Source: Hyphomicrobium_A sp963722495
Lineage (GTDB): Bacteria > Pseudomonadota > Alphaproteobacteria > Rhizobiales > Hyphomicrobiaceae
DNA: 64,000 bases
Direction: 5' to 3'
NCBI GenBank assembly: GCA_963722495.1
Contig: CAVRND010000028.1
Location: 248,001 to 312,000 of the forward strand
Below are positions 36,540-46,521 of this stretch, in pieces. Below the pieces are notes generated by a model. The model ran no database searches and had not been told where the DNA came from. It saw only the letters and a program-made list of their open reading frames with translations. Within the stretch, counting starts at the first letter, position 1, and the number at the start of each line of letters is the position of its first letter. A program made the translations under genes and the position numbers.

Positions 36540-38909
36540 TCACACCAGCTTCTCGCCCATGGGTATGTTGCGCAGGCGCTTGCCCGTTGCGGCAAAGACT
36601 GCGTTCGCGAGTGCGGGCGCGAACGGCGGTAGGCCCGGCTCGCCCACGCCACCTGCATGCCTGCCCGGTGGCGGCTCGACGATGTGCACGTTGACCGTCT
36701 TCGGGTAGTTGCGCATCGTCGCAATATTGAAGTCAGTGAAGTTCGACTGGTCGACGGCGCCCTTCGTGAACGTGATGCCGCTATAGAGCGCGTGCGACAT
36801 GCCCATCACGGCCGCGCCCTCCATCTGCGAACGGATGCGCTCGGGGTTAACGTAGAAGCCGCAGTCGATCGCGGTTGTTGCCTCGGGGACGTGGATCACG
36901 CCGTCCGCACCCACCTCGGCGCGAACCACCGTGGCGACGCACGTCTGCCAAGCTACATGTGCGGCGATGCCGAGCCCGTGGCCCTTTGGCAGCGGCTTAC
37001 CCCACCCTGCCTTCTCCGCTGCAATGGCGATGACGTTCTTGAGGCGCCCCGTATCGATCGGGAACTCGTCGTAGGGATCGCCGTAGTTCCAGAAGTCCTC
37101 GGGGAACCCAAGGGCCTTGGGGTCGAGCTTGCGATCGGCACCGATGAGCTCGAGCAGAAAATCCTTGGGATCACGGCCGAGCTGATGCGCCGCCTCGCAC
37201 ACGGCCGACTGCACCGCAAATAGGCGCGGGATGTTCGACACAGAGCGGTACCAGCCGATGCGCGTATGGGCCATCGCCGGCCCGTTCTCGCAGCGAACGT
37301 TCGGAACATCGAACGGCGTGTTGACGAAGCCCATGCCGTACTCGATCGGAAACTGGTAGCCGTTGTCCTCCTTGAAGGTCGAGATGATCGACGGCGCCAC
37401 GGTGCGATGCCGCCAGCCCGTCACCTTGCCCGCATCGTCGATGGCCATCTCGATGCGTTCGACCGACGTCGTATGGTAGAACGAGTGGCGAATATCGTCC
37501 TCGCGCGTCCACTGCAGCAGAACTGGCTTACCACCAAGCTTCTGCGAAATGAGCGCCGCCTCGATCATGAAGTCCCACTTCGACTTGCGCCCGAAGCCAC
37601 CGCCGAGCAGCGTCACATGGACCGTGACGTTTTCGAGCGGCATCTTGAGCGCCTCGGCGATGTCCTTGCGCGCGCCATAGGGGCTCTGGATTGGTGCCCA
37701 TACCTCCGCTTTCCCGTCAACGATGCGCGCCACGGCGACCAGCGGTTCCATTGAGGCCTGCACCAGATGCTGGGAGTGATACTCCCCGGTGAAGGTGGTC
37801 TTCGCGTTTGCAAAGGCGGCGTCAACGTCGCCCTGATTGCGTATCACCTTGCCGGGCTTCCCCGCGGTCTCCGCCATAGCCTGGCTGTAGGCGGCTGAAT
37901 CGTAGCTCGCGTTAGGTCCGTCGTCCCACTCGATCGTCAGCGCATCGCGACCCCTGAATGGCGGCGAACGTCGAGTTTGCAACTACGGCGATGCCGCCGA
38001 GCTGTCCGAACTTGCGCGGCACGGCGTGCACGCCCTCGATTTCGTAGACTGTCTCAACGCCCGGCACTTTCATCGCCGCGACAGAGTCGAAAGTTTTGAC
38101 CTTTCCGCCCACGACCGCCGGCCGCGCCATCACGGCGAACTTCATGCCCGGCAAACGGATGTCGGCGCCGTACACCGCCTTGCCCATGGTGATGTCGCGG
38201 AGGTCGGCGATCTTGGTCTCGCCCTTGCGCATGAATGTGAATTCATCCGGCGTCTTGAAGAGAAGCGTCTCCCGCGGCGGCACCGGCAAGCGCCATGGCC
38301 GCTTTCTGCTAGCTCGCCGAAGCCGAGCTTCTTTCCCGTTTCCTTTTTCGCCGCATCGAGCTGCATCACGTGATGCGCCTTCGCGCGGCAGAGCGAGACA
38401 TCGATGCCCCATTGGGCAGCGGCCGCGGTCTCCAGCATCTGTCGCATCGCGGCGCCGCATTCGCGCATGGGCTGAATAAAATGGCGCATGCTGCGAGAGC
38501 CGTCGGTATCTTGGTTGCCGTAGCGGGGCTCGTCGCCTGGGGCCTGCACGAGCTTCACGCGCGCCCAATCCGCCTCCATCTCGTCGGCGATCACCAGCGG
38601 CAGGCTCGTTCTGATGCCGGTGCCCATCTCGGAGCGATGCGCGACGATGGTGACTGCGCCGTCGGGGGCGATCGCGACGTAAACGTGCGGATCGTGGGCC
38701 ATGCCGTAGCCGTCCGGCATTGTCAGACCGCCGGTCGCGTAGGGCTTCAGGGGCTCGAGAGCGCTCGCGGGTGAAATGCGGACTGCGAGGACGAGGCCCG
38801 TTGCCGCCAGCACGCCGCCGACGAACTGGCGGCGGCTCACGTTCTCGATGGTCGCAACCGATTGCGGCGCCAGCGACCTGCGCGCTTCCTGTTCCAGATA
38901 ATGCAACAT
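36540..38909 (-). CDS. iorB: molybdenum hydroxylase large subunit (isoquinoline 1-oxidoreductase beta-like), frameshifted
   Basis: ATG 38909 begins a protein with a twin-arginine signal SRRQFVGGVLAATGLVLA. Frame one covers GVLAATG to HHVMQLDAAKKETGKKLGFGELA. A break near 38300 leads to LLFKTPDEFTFMRKGETKIADLRDITMGKAVYGADIRLPG. A second near 37960 leads to the Mo-binding domain: LLGGGFGRKSKWDFMIEAALISQ, GWYRSVSNIPRLFAVQS and GVGEPGLPPFAPALANA, holding the catalytic Glu. Such subunits bind molybdopterin cytosine dinucleotide and hydroxylate N-heteroaromatics or oxidise aldehydes in the periplasm. The small subunit gene lies 2 bp upstream. Confidence 0.8.
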
Positions 38910-38911
38910 GA

Positions 38912-39366
38912 TCAAACTCCCCCTGCTGCAAGCCGGATCGCGGCATGGATGCGCTGATAGCAGCCGCAGCGGCACAGATTGCCTGACATCTCCTCGACGA
39001 TTTGCTCGTCGGTGGGGGCCTGGTTCTTGGTGAGCAGGGAAGCGGCCTGCATGATCTGCCCGGCCTGACAATAGCCGCACTGGGGTACGCTGAGCTCCCG
39101 CCATGCTTTCTGCACGGCATGCTCGCCGTCGGGGCTCAAGCCCTCGATGGTCGTTACGGATTTGCCGTCCGCCATGGTCAATCGGCGTGACGCAGGAGCG
39201 CACAGCGTCGCCATCGAGATGGATGGTGCAGGCCCCGCAGGCGCCGATGCCGCAGCCGAACTTTGTACCCGTTAAACCGGCCTCGTCTCTCAGGTACCAA
39301 AGCAGTGGCATGCTCGGGTCGCCGTTAAATGTGCGTTTCTCTCCGTTCACGGTAATGGTTGCCATG
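38912..39366 (-). CDS. iorA: 2Fe-2S small subunit of the molybdenum hydroxylase, frameshifted
   Basis: The N-terminal ferredoxin-like domain contains CGIGACGACTIHLDG and RSC, the plant-type cluster ligands. The C-terminal helical domain has CGYCQAGQIMQA and LCRCGCYQRI for the second cluster. The frame breaks near 39187 between them. The start is ATG 39366 or ATG 39372, the latter being only 3 nt from GGGAG. It passes electrons from the Mo centre, and its stop is 2 bp from the large-subunit start, so the two form one operon. Confidence 0.85.
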
Positions 39367-39639
39367 GGCATCGTCTCCCTATTTGGCGGCAGCGAGGGAG
39401 CCACCTGATTGCCGAGTCTAAACGTCCGCCGAAATGCGGATTCTGTTTATCTGCGCCCTACCGCACCGGAGGGTCAGGACCTAGCCGATGAGCAAGTATG
39501 CCGACGAGGATCGCCCGCGCAACCGACTGGCAAACATTGAAGCGGTAAGCCCTCGCGACCATACCATTTCGTCGGCGTCGAGACGATGACGACCATTGTC
39601 CAATATCCAGCTCGACCGATTGTTGTAGGCAGTGCAGCG

Positions 39640-40605
39640 TCACGGGATTGAGACCTTGGTCCACGTGCTGTCCGGATTAAATCGGCGCATCGATGCCGCC
39701 ACCCGCGCCGTTTCCGGACCGAGATCCTTCTGGAAGACGACGCCGTCGTGATCGACCATAAACGTCATCACGCCCGAATTTCCGTACTCAGCAGGCGCTG
39801 CGACGAGCCCGAAGCCTCCAATCATCCGGCCACCGATGACATAGTCGCGCGCGCCGCCCGGTGCGTCCTTGCCCTGTGCCGTAAGCACCTTGAACAAATA
39901 CCCGTGGTAGGGCGTGGGGCCGTCCGCTTTGCGCCGGTAGCCCTCGGCGCGCGCCTCGGCGATGAGAGGGCCGAACGGGCTTTGCGCCTCGCCTTCGGCG
40001 GTTGGCCAGAAGAGACCGTCTTTCTTGTCGTCGCTGCTCAACAGCTTGTGGGCATATTGCACGCCCTTACCATCGCGATCGACCTCGGCGTACTCGCGTT
40101 GCGCATCGACGTAGGCGCGCAGCACCTCGATCGCAGCAAGCTCGTTCTCGCCGATGCGCCGATCAAGAATCTCGACGACGCCCGCTTCGGTGTCAAAGCG
40201 CCACGCGCCGGCATCGGCGACGATCGGCACGGGAAAAGGAAACTCGTCCTTGCCGATCATAAGTATGGCGCGGGAATCGCCTTCCTGCTTCAGATCGTGG
40301 CTCTCCGCGTACGCCGACTCGAAGCGCTCTCGTGTGGCGGCATCTGCGACGGGGTCGCCCGAACTTGCGAGTTCGCGCCCCTTGCGTCCTAACACGGCGA
40401 CGATGCTGTCGGTGCTGCCCGACTTCACGGCGGCAAGTAGCGCCTCGACCGCTTCTTGCGGCGACTTGTAGGTCGCCTGTTGCGATTGCGCCGCGGCACC
40501 CTGCTTGGCCCCGGCGGCCGCGATGATAACGAGAGCAACGAGCAGCGCCGCCAGCGTCATGCCCGCGTGGCGTGCCCCGAAGTTGATGGGTCTGCGGTTT
40601 GTCAT
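39640..40605 (-). CDS. DUF2950 exported protein
   Basis: 321 residues. A signal peptide lies at residues 15-38 (MTLAALLVALVIIAAAGAKQ). The DUF2950 landmarks are YKSPQEAVEALLAAVKSG, LLSSDDKKDGLFWPTAEGEAQSPFGPL, TPYHGYLFKVLTAQG and GGRMIGGFGLVAAPAEYG. Function unknown. It is 31 bp downstream of the DUF3300 gene, a pairing that recurs in proteobacteria, so the products may act together in the periplasm. Confidence 0.85.
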   Translation of the reverse strand: MTNRRPINFGARHAGMTLAALLVALVIIAAAGAKQGAAAQSQQATYKSPQEAVEALLAAVKSGSTDSIVAVLGRKGRELASSGDPVADAATRERFESAYAESHDLKQEGDSRAILMIGKDEFPFPVPIVADAGAWRFDTEAGVVEILDRRIGENELAAIEVLRAYVDAQREYAEVDRDGKGVQYAHKLLSSDDKKDGLFWPTAEGEAQSPFGPLIAEARAEGYRRKADGPTPYHGYLFKVLTAQGKDAPGGARDYVIGGRMIGGFGLVAAPAEYGNSGVMTFMVDHDGVVFQKDLGPETARVAASMRRFNPDSTWTKVSIP

Positions 40606-40636
40606 GTGATCCTCCGCATCAAGTATCGAGGGCAAG

Positions 40637-41851
40637 TTACCGGCGCCGTCCGCCGCCGCCGCCACCACGATGTCCACCCCCTCCCCCGCCCCGTCCGCGA
40701 GGGCTCGACATTGCGCCGCGGCTTGCGTGGCCGCGGTCGGCCGATCTGCGCACGTCGCTGCCGCGCTTGACGTCGAAAGCAGCGGGCGATGGCTTCTTGG
40801 CGGCGCGCTCAACATTGGCGCTGCGCTTGCGATCGCCGGACTTGGGAAGGTCGCGTGCCGCCGGCTGCTTGGCGGCCTTGTCCTTGAGATTGGCTTTCGC
40901 GCCGTCGCCGCGTTTGTCCTTGACCGCCCCGTGGTCGGTATCTTTGAGCCTCGCCTCGATTTGCGAACGGTCGACCTCGCTCTTGTCGAAGCCGCGGAAA
41001 TCCTTGTTGGCGGTAGGCTTTCGGTCCGATTGGGCGAACTTCTCGCGCGCGGCCTTGTTCTTGTAGGGGACCGGCCCCCGATGTGCCGGATCGAACGCCC
41101 ATTTGTTGGACGTGATCTTTCCCCGGTTGACGTTGATGTTGTTCCACTTGTTGACATCGATGTCGATGTTGCGGCCGCGCCAATCGCAGTGACCCCAGCC
41201 CCAGAGAGAGTTGGCAACGGCAATGCCCGCGCCCCAGAAGAAGCCCGATACGAACGCTCCGTCATAAGGCGGCCAGTAGTAGGGAGGGTAATCGGGATAC
41301 CACCAGGACCCGTAGACGACCGATGGCTGGTACACCGGCACATAGACCACTTCAGGATTCGCCGGTTCGATCACGATGGCGCTCCCCTCCTTTGAGACCT
41401 TCTGCTGCTTGTTAGTCTTGAGGTTGCCAGCCTCATCAGCCTTCTCTCGAAGGACCTGGATCTCATCCATCACGTCGTCTTGCTGCGTAAGAAACGCTTC
41501 GCCGAGCTTCTGCGTCCAGTCGAGCTTGTCGCTCATCGTCTTCAGCACGTCGGGAAATTGCACGAGCGCCTTCACGCTCGGATCCCAGTCCTGCGCCTCA
41601 AGCGCTTTGGCAAGCGCATCACCCTTGGGCTTGGAGTTGGCGGTGCTACGCCAACGCGCGGCCTGGACGACATCCAAGGGATAGGTGGAAGCCATCAGCA
41701 CGTTCGACAGGAGGTCATCAGGGTAGAGCGCGATTGGCGCCAGGAGCTGATCGAGCTCCTGCTTCGATAGCGTCGCGCCCTTAGCGGCGTCTTGCGCCTG
41801 CGAGAGATGGGGCCACGCCAATGTGAATGTGAGCAATAGAGCTGCGAGCAA
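40637..41851 (-). CDS. DUF3300 exported protein with basic Gly-rich tail
   Basis: The open frame starts at TTG 41851 within a signal peptide (LAALLLTFTLAWPHLSQAQD). ATG 41861 with GGAG upstream in the next frame is probably the true start, with a one-base error between. DUF3300 hallmarks are LLAPIALYPDDLLSNVLMASTYPLDVVQAARW and the tryptophan/tyrosine stretch YGSWWYPDYPPYYWPPYDGAF. After residue 250 come charged Lys/Arg/Asp-rich repeats and a terminal GGGGGHRGGGGGGRRR tail. The basic disordered tail may bind polyanions; that is inference. Confidence 0.85.
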   Translation of the reverse strand: MLAALLLTFTLAWPHLSQAQDAAKGATLSKQELDQLLAPIALYPDDLLSNVLMASTYPLDVVQAARWRSTANSKPKGDALAKALEAQDWDPSVKALVQFPDVLKTMSDKLDWTQKLGEAFLTQQDDVMDEIQVLREKADEAGNLKTNKQQKVSKEGSAIVIEPANPEVVYVPVYQPSVVYGSWWYPDYPPYYWPPYDGAFVSGFFWGAGIAVANSLWGWGHCDWRGRNIDIDVNKWNNINVNRGKITSNKWAFDPAHRGPVPYKNKAAREKFAQSDRKPTANKDFRGFDKSEVDRSQIEARLKDTDHGAVKDKRGDGAKANLKDKAAKQPAARDLPKSGDRKRSANVERAAKKPSPAAFDVKRGSDVRRSADRGHASRGAMSSPRGRGGGGGGHRGGGGGGRRR

Positions 41852-42060
41852 TCGAACTCATGACGCACACTCCATCCCGCCGCCTTGTTTGCGGATGCAC
41901 GGATGATTAGCGCGATCTTATCAGAACAAACGAGGCGTGCAGTCCCCTGAGTGGGGGATGGCGCAATTACGGCGCTAACCAGCGCTAACGGGCAATTACT
42001 GCCCGCCGTCTTGGCCGGATTGGTGATGATCCCTGCATTTCTGGCGGAAGGGGCGCCGCT

Positions 42061-42534
42061 TCAGCCGTCGAGCTGCCAGCGGCCGCTCGGCAGCCGGCAA
42101 GCGATGCCTTCTTGCTTCTTCGTATTCGCGCCTGTCGTCATGAGGACGATCAGATGCCGGCACACTTTGCCGCCGTTATCCTTGAACGAAGCGGTAGGCT
42201 GTACGATACCAGACAGTCTTCCATGCCAGCGGCGCCAGACGTACGTCTTGCCGTCGCCCACTTCCGAAAGAGCGTACTGGATGCGCTCGAGGGCGGCGAT
42301 CTCGTCTTTTTCGTCGAGCTTGGGCGGGGGAACGGCAATTTCGACGGTGGTGCCCGGCACAAGTGACAGCGGTATCTGCGCCGGCGCGTTGGCGGGCGCA
42401 GCCGGGGAGACCGAAGTCTCCCATTCGTTGGAGCCGCCGAATGCCACGGTCGAGGTGAGCATGATCTGACCGGCGAGCACGAGCCCGGTGGTGACAACGG
42501 TAGCAAGCGTAACTAGAGAGGGATGCGAACTCAT
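42061..42534 (-). CDS. exported RT0821/Lpp0805-like surface antigen protein
   Basis: 157 residues with an N-terminal hydrophobic signal (TLATVVTTGLVLAGQIMLTSTVAF). The C-terminal half, ALERIQYALSEVGDGKTYVWRR to CRHLIVLMTTGANTKKQEGIACRLPSGRWQ, is the pattern of the 17-kDa surface antigen group found in Rickettsiales and Rhizobiales. Two cysteines could pair. It is divergent from pdxH; function unknown. Confidence 0.65.
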   Translation of the reverse strand: MSSHPSLVTLATVVTTGLVLAGQIMLTSTVAFGGSNEWETSVSPAAPANAPAQIPLSLVPGTTVEIAVPPPKLDEKDEIAALERIQYALSEVGDGKTYVWRRWHGRLSGIVQPTASFKDNGGKVCRHLIVLMTTGANTKKQEGIACRLPSGRWQLDG

Positions 42535-42673
42535 GACGCTTCACTCGATGCTGACGACGCTACGATCCGCGACTTGCGGCGCGACCAGTCATCAGTATGA
42601 GCTGCTTTGGTTAAAACCGACTGAACGGGTGTCCCAAGCGCGCACCAAAATCCGCGGTTAATGAGGAATTGAC

Positions 42674-43330
42674 GTGAGCACTGACCACGCCGCCACAGCT
42701 GAGAAAGCAGTCGAGCCCGGCGATTTTGCAGAGGCGGCCGAGCCGTTCGCGCTGTTCGACACTTGGCTCGCCGATGCGACGCGCCACGAGCCCAACGATC
42801 CCAACGCGATGGCATTGGCGACGGTCGATGCGACCGGGCATCCCAACGTGCGCATGGTGCTGTTGAAGGCCGTCGATCCTGCAGCGCATCCCGCACGCGG
42901 CTTCGTGTTCTTCACCAACTACGAGAGCGCCAAGGGACGCGAGCTCACCGCCGCTCCGTATGCGGCGCTCGATTTCCATTGGAAGAGCCTGCACCGTCAG
43001 GTGCGGGTGCGCGGGCCCGTGACGCAGACCACTGCGGCGGAGGCTGACGCCTACTTCGCGACGCGGCCGCGATCGGCACAGATCGGCGCCTGGGCCTCGC
43101 AACAGTCCCGCCCGTTGGAAAGCCGTTTCGCGCTGGAAAAGGCCGTCGCGCTCGAAGCGGCGAAATACCTGGTCGGCTCGGTGCCGCGCCCGCCGTACTG
43201 GTCGGGCTTCCGCGTCACGCCGCTGGAGATCGAATTCTGGCACAGCCGCTTGTCGCGGCTGCACGAGCGCATCATCTTCAAGCGTGAGGCTGCCGGCGGA
43301 GACTGGCGTAAAACCAGGCTCTATCCATAG
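42674..43330 (+). CDS. pdxH: pyridoxamine 5'-phosphate oxidase
   Basis: The 218-residue FMN enzyme starts at GTG 42674. Signature parts are NAMALATVDATGHPNVRMVLLK, GFVFFTNYESAKGRELTA, WKSLHRQVRVRG, RSAQIGAWASQQS and EFWHSRLSRLHERIIFKRE. It oxidises pyridoxine or pyridoxamine 5'-phosphate to PLP, the coenzyme used by several enzymes in this window. Length and ending (WRKTRLYP) are standard. Confidence 0.95.
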   Translation: MSTDHAATAEKAVEPGDFAEAAEPFALFDTWLADATRHEPNDPNAMALATVDATGHPNVRMVLLKAVDPAAHPARGFVFFTNYESAKGRELTAAPYAALDFHWKSLHRQVRVRGPVTQTTAAEADAYFATRPRSAQIGAWASQQSRPLESRFALEKAVALEAAKYLVGSVPRPPYWSGFRVTPLEIEFWHSRLSRLHERIIFKREAAGGDWRKTRLYP

Positions 43331-43408
43331 TATTCAGGCCATTGGGGCGCCGCCGCTTGACCCCATTGGAGCAGCCGGGCAAACCCGGAGCGCTGCCTCT
43401 ATCGAACG

Positions 43409-44176
43409 ATGGGTGTCATGCCTGTGAGCGGCAAACAGTTGCGCAAGACCCTGGTGCTGACCGGCGCCTCGCGCGGCATCGGCCATGCGACGGTGATGCG
43501 CTTTGCCGCCTCCGGCTGGCGCGTGATCAGCTGCTCGCGCCATCCGTTCCCCGACAAGTGTCCCTGGGAGATGGGGCGCGACGATCACATGCAGGTCGAT
43601 CTCGCCGATGCCGCCGACACTGCGCGCGCCGTTCTCGATCTCAAAGCACGCCTCGAGAGCGAGGGCTCGTTGCTGCATGCGCTCGTCAACAATGCCGGCA
43701 TCAGCCCGAAAGCCGATGGCGGCGGCCGGCTGAACTGCGTCGATACCGAGATCGACGACTGGCGCCACGTGTTCCAGGTCAACTTCTTCGCGCCCATCAT
43801 GCTTGCACGCGGGCTGATGGACGAGCTCGAGCGCGCGCAGGGCGCCATCGTCAACATCACGTCGATCGCCGGAAGCCGCGTGCATCCGTTCGCCGGCTCG
43901 GCCTACGCCACGTCGAAGGCGGCGCTCGCGGCGCTGACGCGCGAGATGGCGGCCGACCTCGGCCCGCGCGGCATCCGCGTCAACGCAATCTCACCCGGCG
44001 AGATCGACACAGCTATCCTGTCGCCGGGCACCGGCAAGATCGTGGAGGAGCAAATCCCGATGCAGCGCCTCGGCTCGCCCGAGGAGGTCGCCCGCGCCAT
44101 CTATTTCCTGTGCAGCGAGCAATCGAGCTACGTGCACGGGGCGGAGCTACATATCAACGGTGGCCAGCACGTTTAG
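43409..44176 (+). CDS. SDR-family oxidoreductase
   Basis: 255 residues. The cofactor motif is TGASRGIGHATVMRF, followed by LVNNAGISPKADGGGR, the catalytic Ser in NITSIAGS and YATSK (YxxxK). The end (HGAELHINGGQHV) is typical of classical SDRs. The insertion SPKADGGGR and the start region HPFPDKCPWEMG separate it from FabG proper. Substrate unknown. It follows pdxH by 78 bp on the same strand. Confidence 0.85.
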   Translation: MGVMPVSGKQLRKTLVLTGASRGIGHATVMRFAASGWRVISCSRHPFPDKCPWEMGRDDHMQVDLADAADTARAVLDLKARLESEGSLLHALVNNAGISPKADGGGRLNCVDTEIDDWRHVFQVNFFAPIMLARGLMDELERAQGAIVNITSIAGSRVHPFAGSAYATSKAALAALTREMAADLGPRGIRVNAISPGEIDTAILSPGTGKIVEEQIPMQRLGSPEEVARAIYFLCSEQSSYVHGAELHINGGQHV

Positions 44177-44323
44177 GGGCGCGCGGCGGCTCCGGGCCGT
44201 TTCTGTGGGCTATCGCTGTTTTTCGCCTGATTCTGCATTATTCTGGGCGTCGACCAAGTTTACGGATATCACCCCCCACATGGCCATCGTCACCCAGCAC
44301 ACGCCCGCAAGGCCGCGCCGAGC

Positions 44324-45274
44324 ATGAGGCCGCCGCCGCCCCTGGGGCCATCCTTCTTTGCCCGCTGGACGAGCCGCATCGCCGTGTTCTCGGCCGTGCT
44401 GCTGGCGACCGCCGTCTTCCTGCACCGCCTCTTCTCCCTACCGACGCCGATCGCCGAGAATCTGACCGGCGTCGCCTTCCTGGGCGCCGGCCTGTCGCTG
44501 CTGATGTCGGTGGTGGCGACGGTTGGCATCTGGCGCACCGGACGACCTGGCACCGCGCGCGTGGTCTTTGCCGTCCTCGTCAGCCTGGCGCTGATGTTGT
44601 GGCCACTGATCTTCTTGTCGAAGTATGACGGCCTGCCGAGCATCAACGACGTCACCACAGACATGACGAACCCGCCGGCATTCGTCGAAATCGCCAAGCA
44701 GCGTCCGCCGGGCACCAATCCGGTCGGCTATCCCGGTCCGGCGTTCGCGCGCAAGCAGCTCGCCGCCTATCCCGACATCAAACCGATCGAGATCGACCGC
44801 TCCACCGATGAGGTCTTCGAGCTTGCCGTCGAGGCGGCCAAACGCCTGAAAATGGAGGTCGTACACCAGGAAGCGCCGGATATCTCCGCCGGGCGCGCCG
44901 GCCTGATCGAGATCGCCGACCGCACGCTGATCCTCGGACTCTACGACGACGTCGCCATTCGCGTGGCCGGAACCGAGCAGCATGCGCGGGTCGACGTCCG
45001 CTCGGCCTCGCGCTACGGCGAGCACGACCTCGGGCGCAACGCCGACCGTGTGCGCGTGATCCTCAAGGAGATCGTGACCGTCATGGAAGTCGACCGTGCC
45101 GGCCGCGCGCGGCGAGGGCGCAGAGGAAGCGAAGGCCGTCAAAGAGGAACGGCCACGCAGTCGACGCTCGAAGAATCGGCGCAGGCGATAAGCCCCCGTT
45201 CCGCGAGGTGGTCGATGTGGGCCCGCAGCGACAGCGTCGCCGCACCGATCACAGCCTTATCGAGATCGCGATAG
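44324..45274 (+). CDS. DUF1499 membrane protein
   Basis: Three N-terminal membrane helices (about residues 15-100) precede a soluble DUF1499 domain: YPGPAFARKQLAAYPDIKPIEIDRSTDEVFELAVEAAKRLKMEVV and VDVRSASRYGEHDLGRNADRVRVILKEI. The last about 50 residues in this frame are Arg-rich and look like the antisense of the convergent gene. A one-base shift near 45110 would give GEGAEEAKAVKEERPRSRRSKN and end at TAA 45189-45191, the more likely C-terminus. Function unknown. Confidence 0.75.
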   Translation: MRPPPPLGPSFFARWTSRIAVFSAVLLATAVFLHRLFSLPTPIAENLTGVAFLGAGLSLLMSVVATVGIWRTGRPGTARVVFAVLVSLALMLWPLIFLSKYDGLPSINDVTTDMTNPPAFVEIAKQRPPGTNPVGYPGPAFARKQLAAYPDIKPIEIDRSTDEVFELAVEAAKRLKMEVVHQEAPDISAGRAGLIEIADRTLILGLYDDVAIRVAGTEQHARVDVRSASRYGEHDLGRNADRVRVILKEIVTVMEVDRAGRARRGRRGSEGRQRGTATQSTLEESAQAISPRSARWSMWARSDSVAAPITALSRSR

Positions 45275-46041
45275 ATCACCGGCAGCAGCGCCCGCACCGT
45301 GTTGGTGCCGTTGCGCACCGCTTCGAGAATTGCCTGCTCGCGCCATTTGCGATGCAGAAGATAGGCCTTCACCGTCCGGCGCGGCTCTTCGATCGTGCCT
45401 CCGTGCCCGGGTAGCAGCATCACCTCGTCGCGTCCGAGCAGCAATTCGAGCGAGCGCAGATAGTCCGACATCCGCCCCTCGGGCGGCCCGACGACGGAAG
45501 TGTTCCACGACATGACGTGATCGCCGGAAAAGAGGACGCTCGGCGTATCGAGCGCAAGGCAAAGATGATCGGGCGCATGCCCGGGCGTGTGCAGCGCCGT
45601 CAGCTTCCAACCATCACCCTCGATCGTGTTCTGGTGCGCGACGTGCACGTCCGGCCGGAAGGCGTGACCGACGTATTCCGCGTCGACATCCCCGCCGCCG
45701 CCGGCTGGAATTTCAGAGCGGCGGAAGCCGTAGGTGCGCGCGCCGGTCGCCGCCTGAAGTGCGGCTACGCCGTCGACGTGATCGCGATGAGCGTGCGTCG
45801 CGATGATGTGCGTGATAGGTCGCCCTGCGGCAGCTGTGAGTATGGCCGCGCGGTGCGCGACATCGTCGGGGCCCGGATCGATCACTGCCAACTCACCTTC
45901 GCCAACGAGATACGTGTTCGTACCCTTGAAGGTCAGCGGCCCGCCGTTGGGAGCCACCAAGCGCATGACGGACGGCGCCACGCGATCCGGCACGCCGTAC
46001 GCGAACTTCATTTCAGTATTAAATTTCAAATTCTCACTCAT
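45139..46041 (-). CDS. MBL-fold metallo-hydrolase (LACTB2-like)
   Basis: 300 residues. The metal-binding THAHRDHVDG (HxHxDH) motif, TPGHAPDHLCLAL, FSGDHVMSW and LLPGHGGTIEEP are present in the usual order. The C-terminal part (LLHRKWREQAILEAVRNG to HIDHLAERGLI) is the winged-helix tail of the LACTB2/RNase-like subgroup. The enzyme is a dinuclear-zinc hydrolase of unknown substrate, some relatives being endoribonucleases. It converges with the DUF1499 gene, overlapping its end. Confidence 0.9.
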   Translation of the reverse strand: MSENLKFNTEMKFAYGVPDRVAPSVMRLVAPNGGPLTFKGTNTYLVGEGELAVIDPGPDDVAHRAAILTAAAGRPITHIIATHAHRDHVDGVAALQAATGARTYGFRRSEIPAGGGGDVDAEYVGHAFRPDVHVAHQNTIEGDGWKLTALHTPGHAPDHLCLALDTPSVLFSGDHVMSWNTSVVGPPEGRMSDYLRSLELLLGRDEVMLLPGHGGTIEEPRRTVKAYLLHRKWREQAILEAVRNGTNTVRALLPVIYRDLDKAVIGAATLSLRAHIDHLAERGLIACADSSSVDCVAVPL

Positions 46042-46184
46042 TTCAAAGTTACCGATGTTTGTTCGATAACGGCGCTTGCGGTCAGCAGCCTAGGGACGGA
46101 TTGCCGCGCTTTCCAGGGTCCCGCCGCATCCAGGGAACGCATCCCCGGCATGGGGGTTAGCCAAGCGTCTAAAGGAGGTGCAAC

Positions 46185-46391
46185 ATGGAACGCGAACGAG
46201 GCCTTCCCGCTTCGCGAAAACCGGGTGTCGAGAGCGCGACCACCTGGATCATCGGCATGATCGGGCTGGGTATAATCGCCGGCCTACTGGTCGTTACAGT
46301 CGCGCCGCCGGGCGGAAGGGAAACGAATGGTCCGTCGACGAGCACCGAGCACGTTGTCCCCAACACGCCGCCCCCGGTGCGCACGGAATAG
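46185..46391 (+). CDS. small single-span membrane protein
   Basis: 68 residues starting 9 bp after an almost perfect Shine-Dalgarno sequence (TAAAGGAGGTG, 46169-46179). Residues 20-41 (TTWIIGMIGLGIIAGLLVVTV) form one transmembrane helix. The ends are short and polar with a Pro/Thr-rich C-terminus. No family recognised. The strong ribosome site suggests it is made in quantity. The debranching gene follows 131 bp later. Confidence 0.7.
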   Translation: MERERGLPASRKPGVESATTWIIGMIGLGIIAGLLVVTVAPPGGRETNGPSTSTEHVVPNTPPPVRTE

Positions 46392-46521
46392 CCGAAGCTT
46401 TCTCAGGTACCGTCCGCCCGCGCATACCCTCGTCGAGATGACGTCCGCCCGCGGTGGCCCGTTCACCGCGGACGGATTCGTCGTGTGTTCAACAAGCTAG
46501 TTGCAACGGCGGGGCACGTCG

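Noticed and set aside
39458..39664. 68-codon minus-strand frame between iorA and the DUF2950 gene
   Set aside because: No ribosome site, no domain and overlap with the end of the DUF2950 gene; likely chance.
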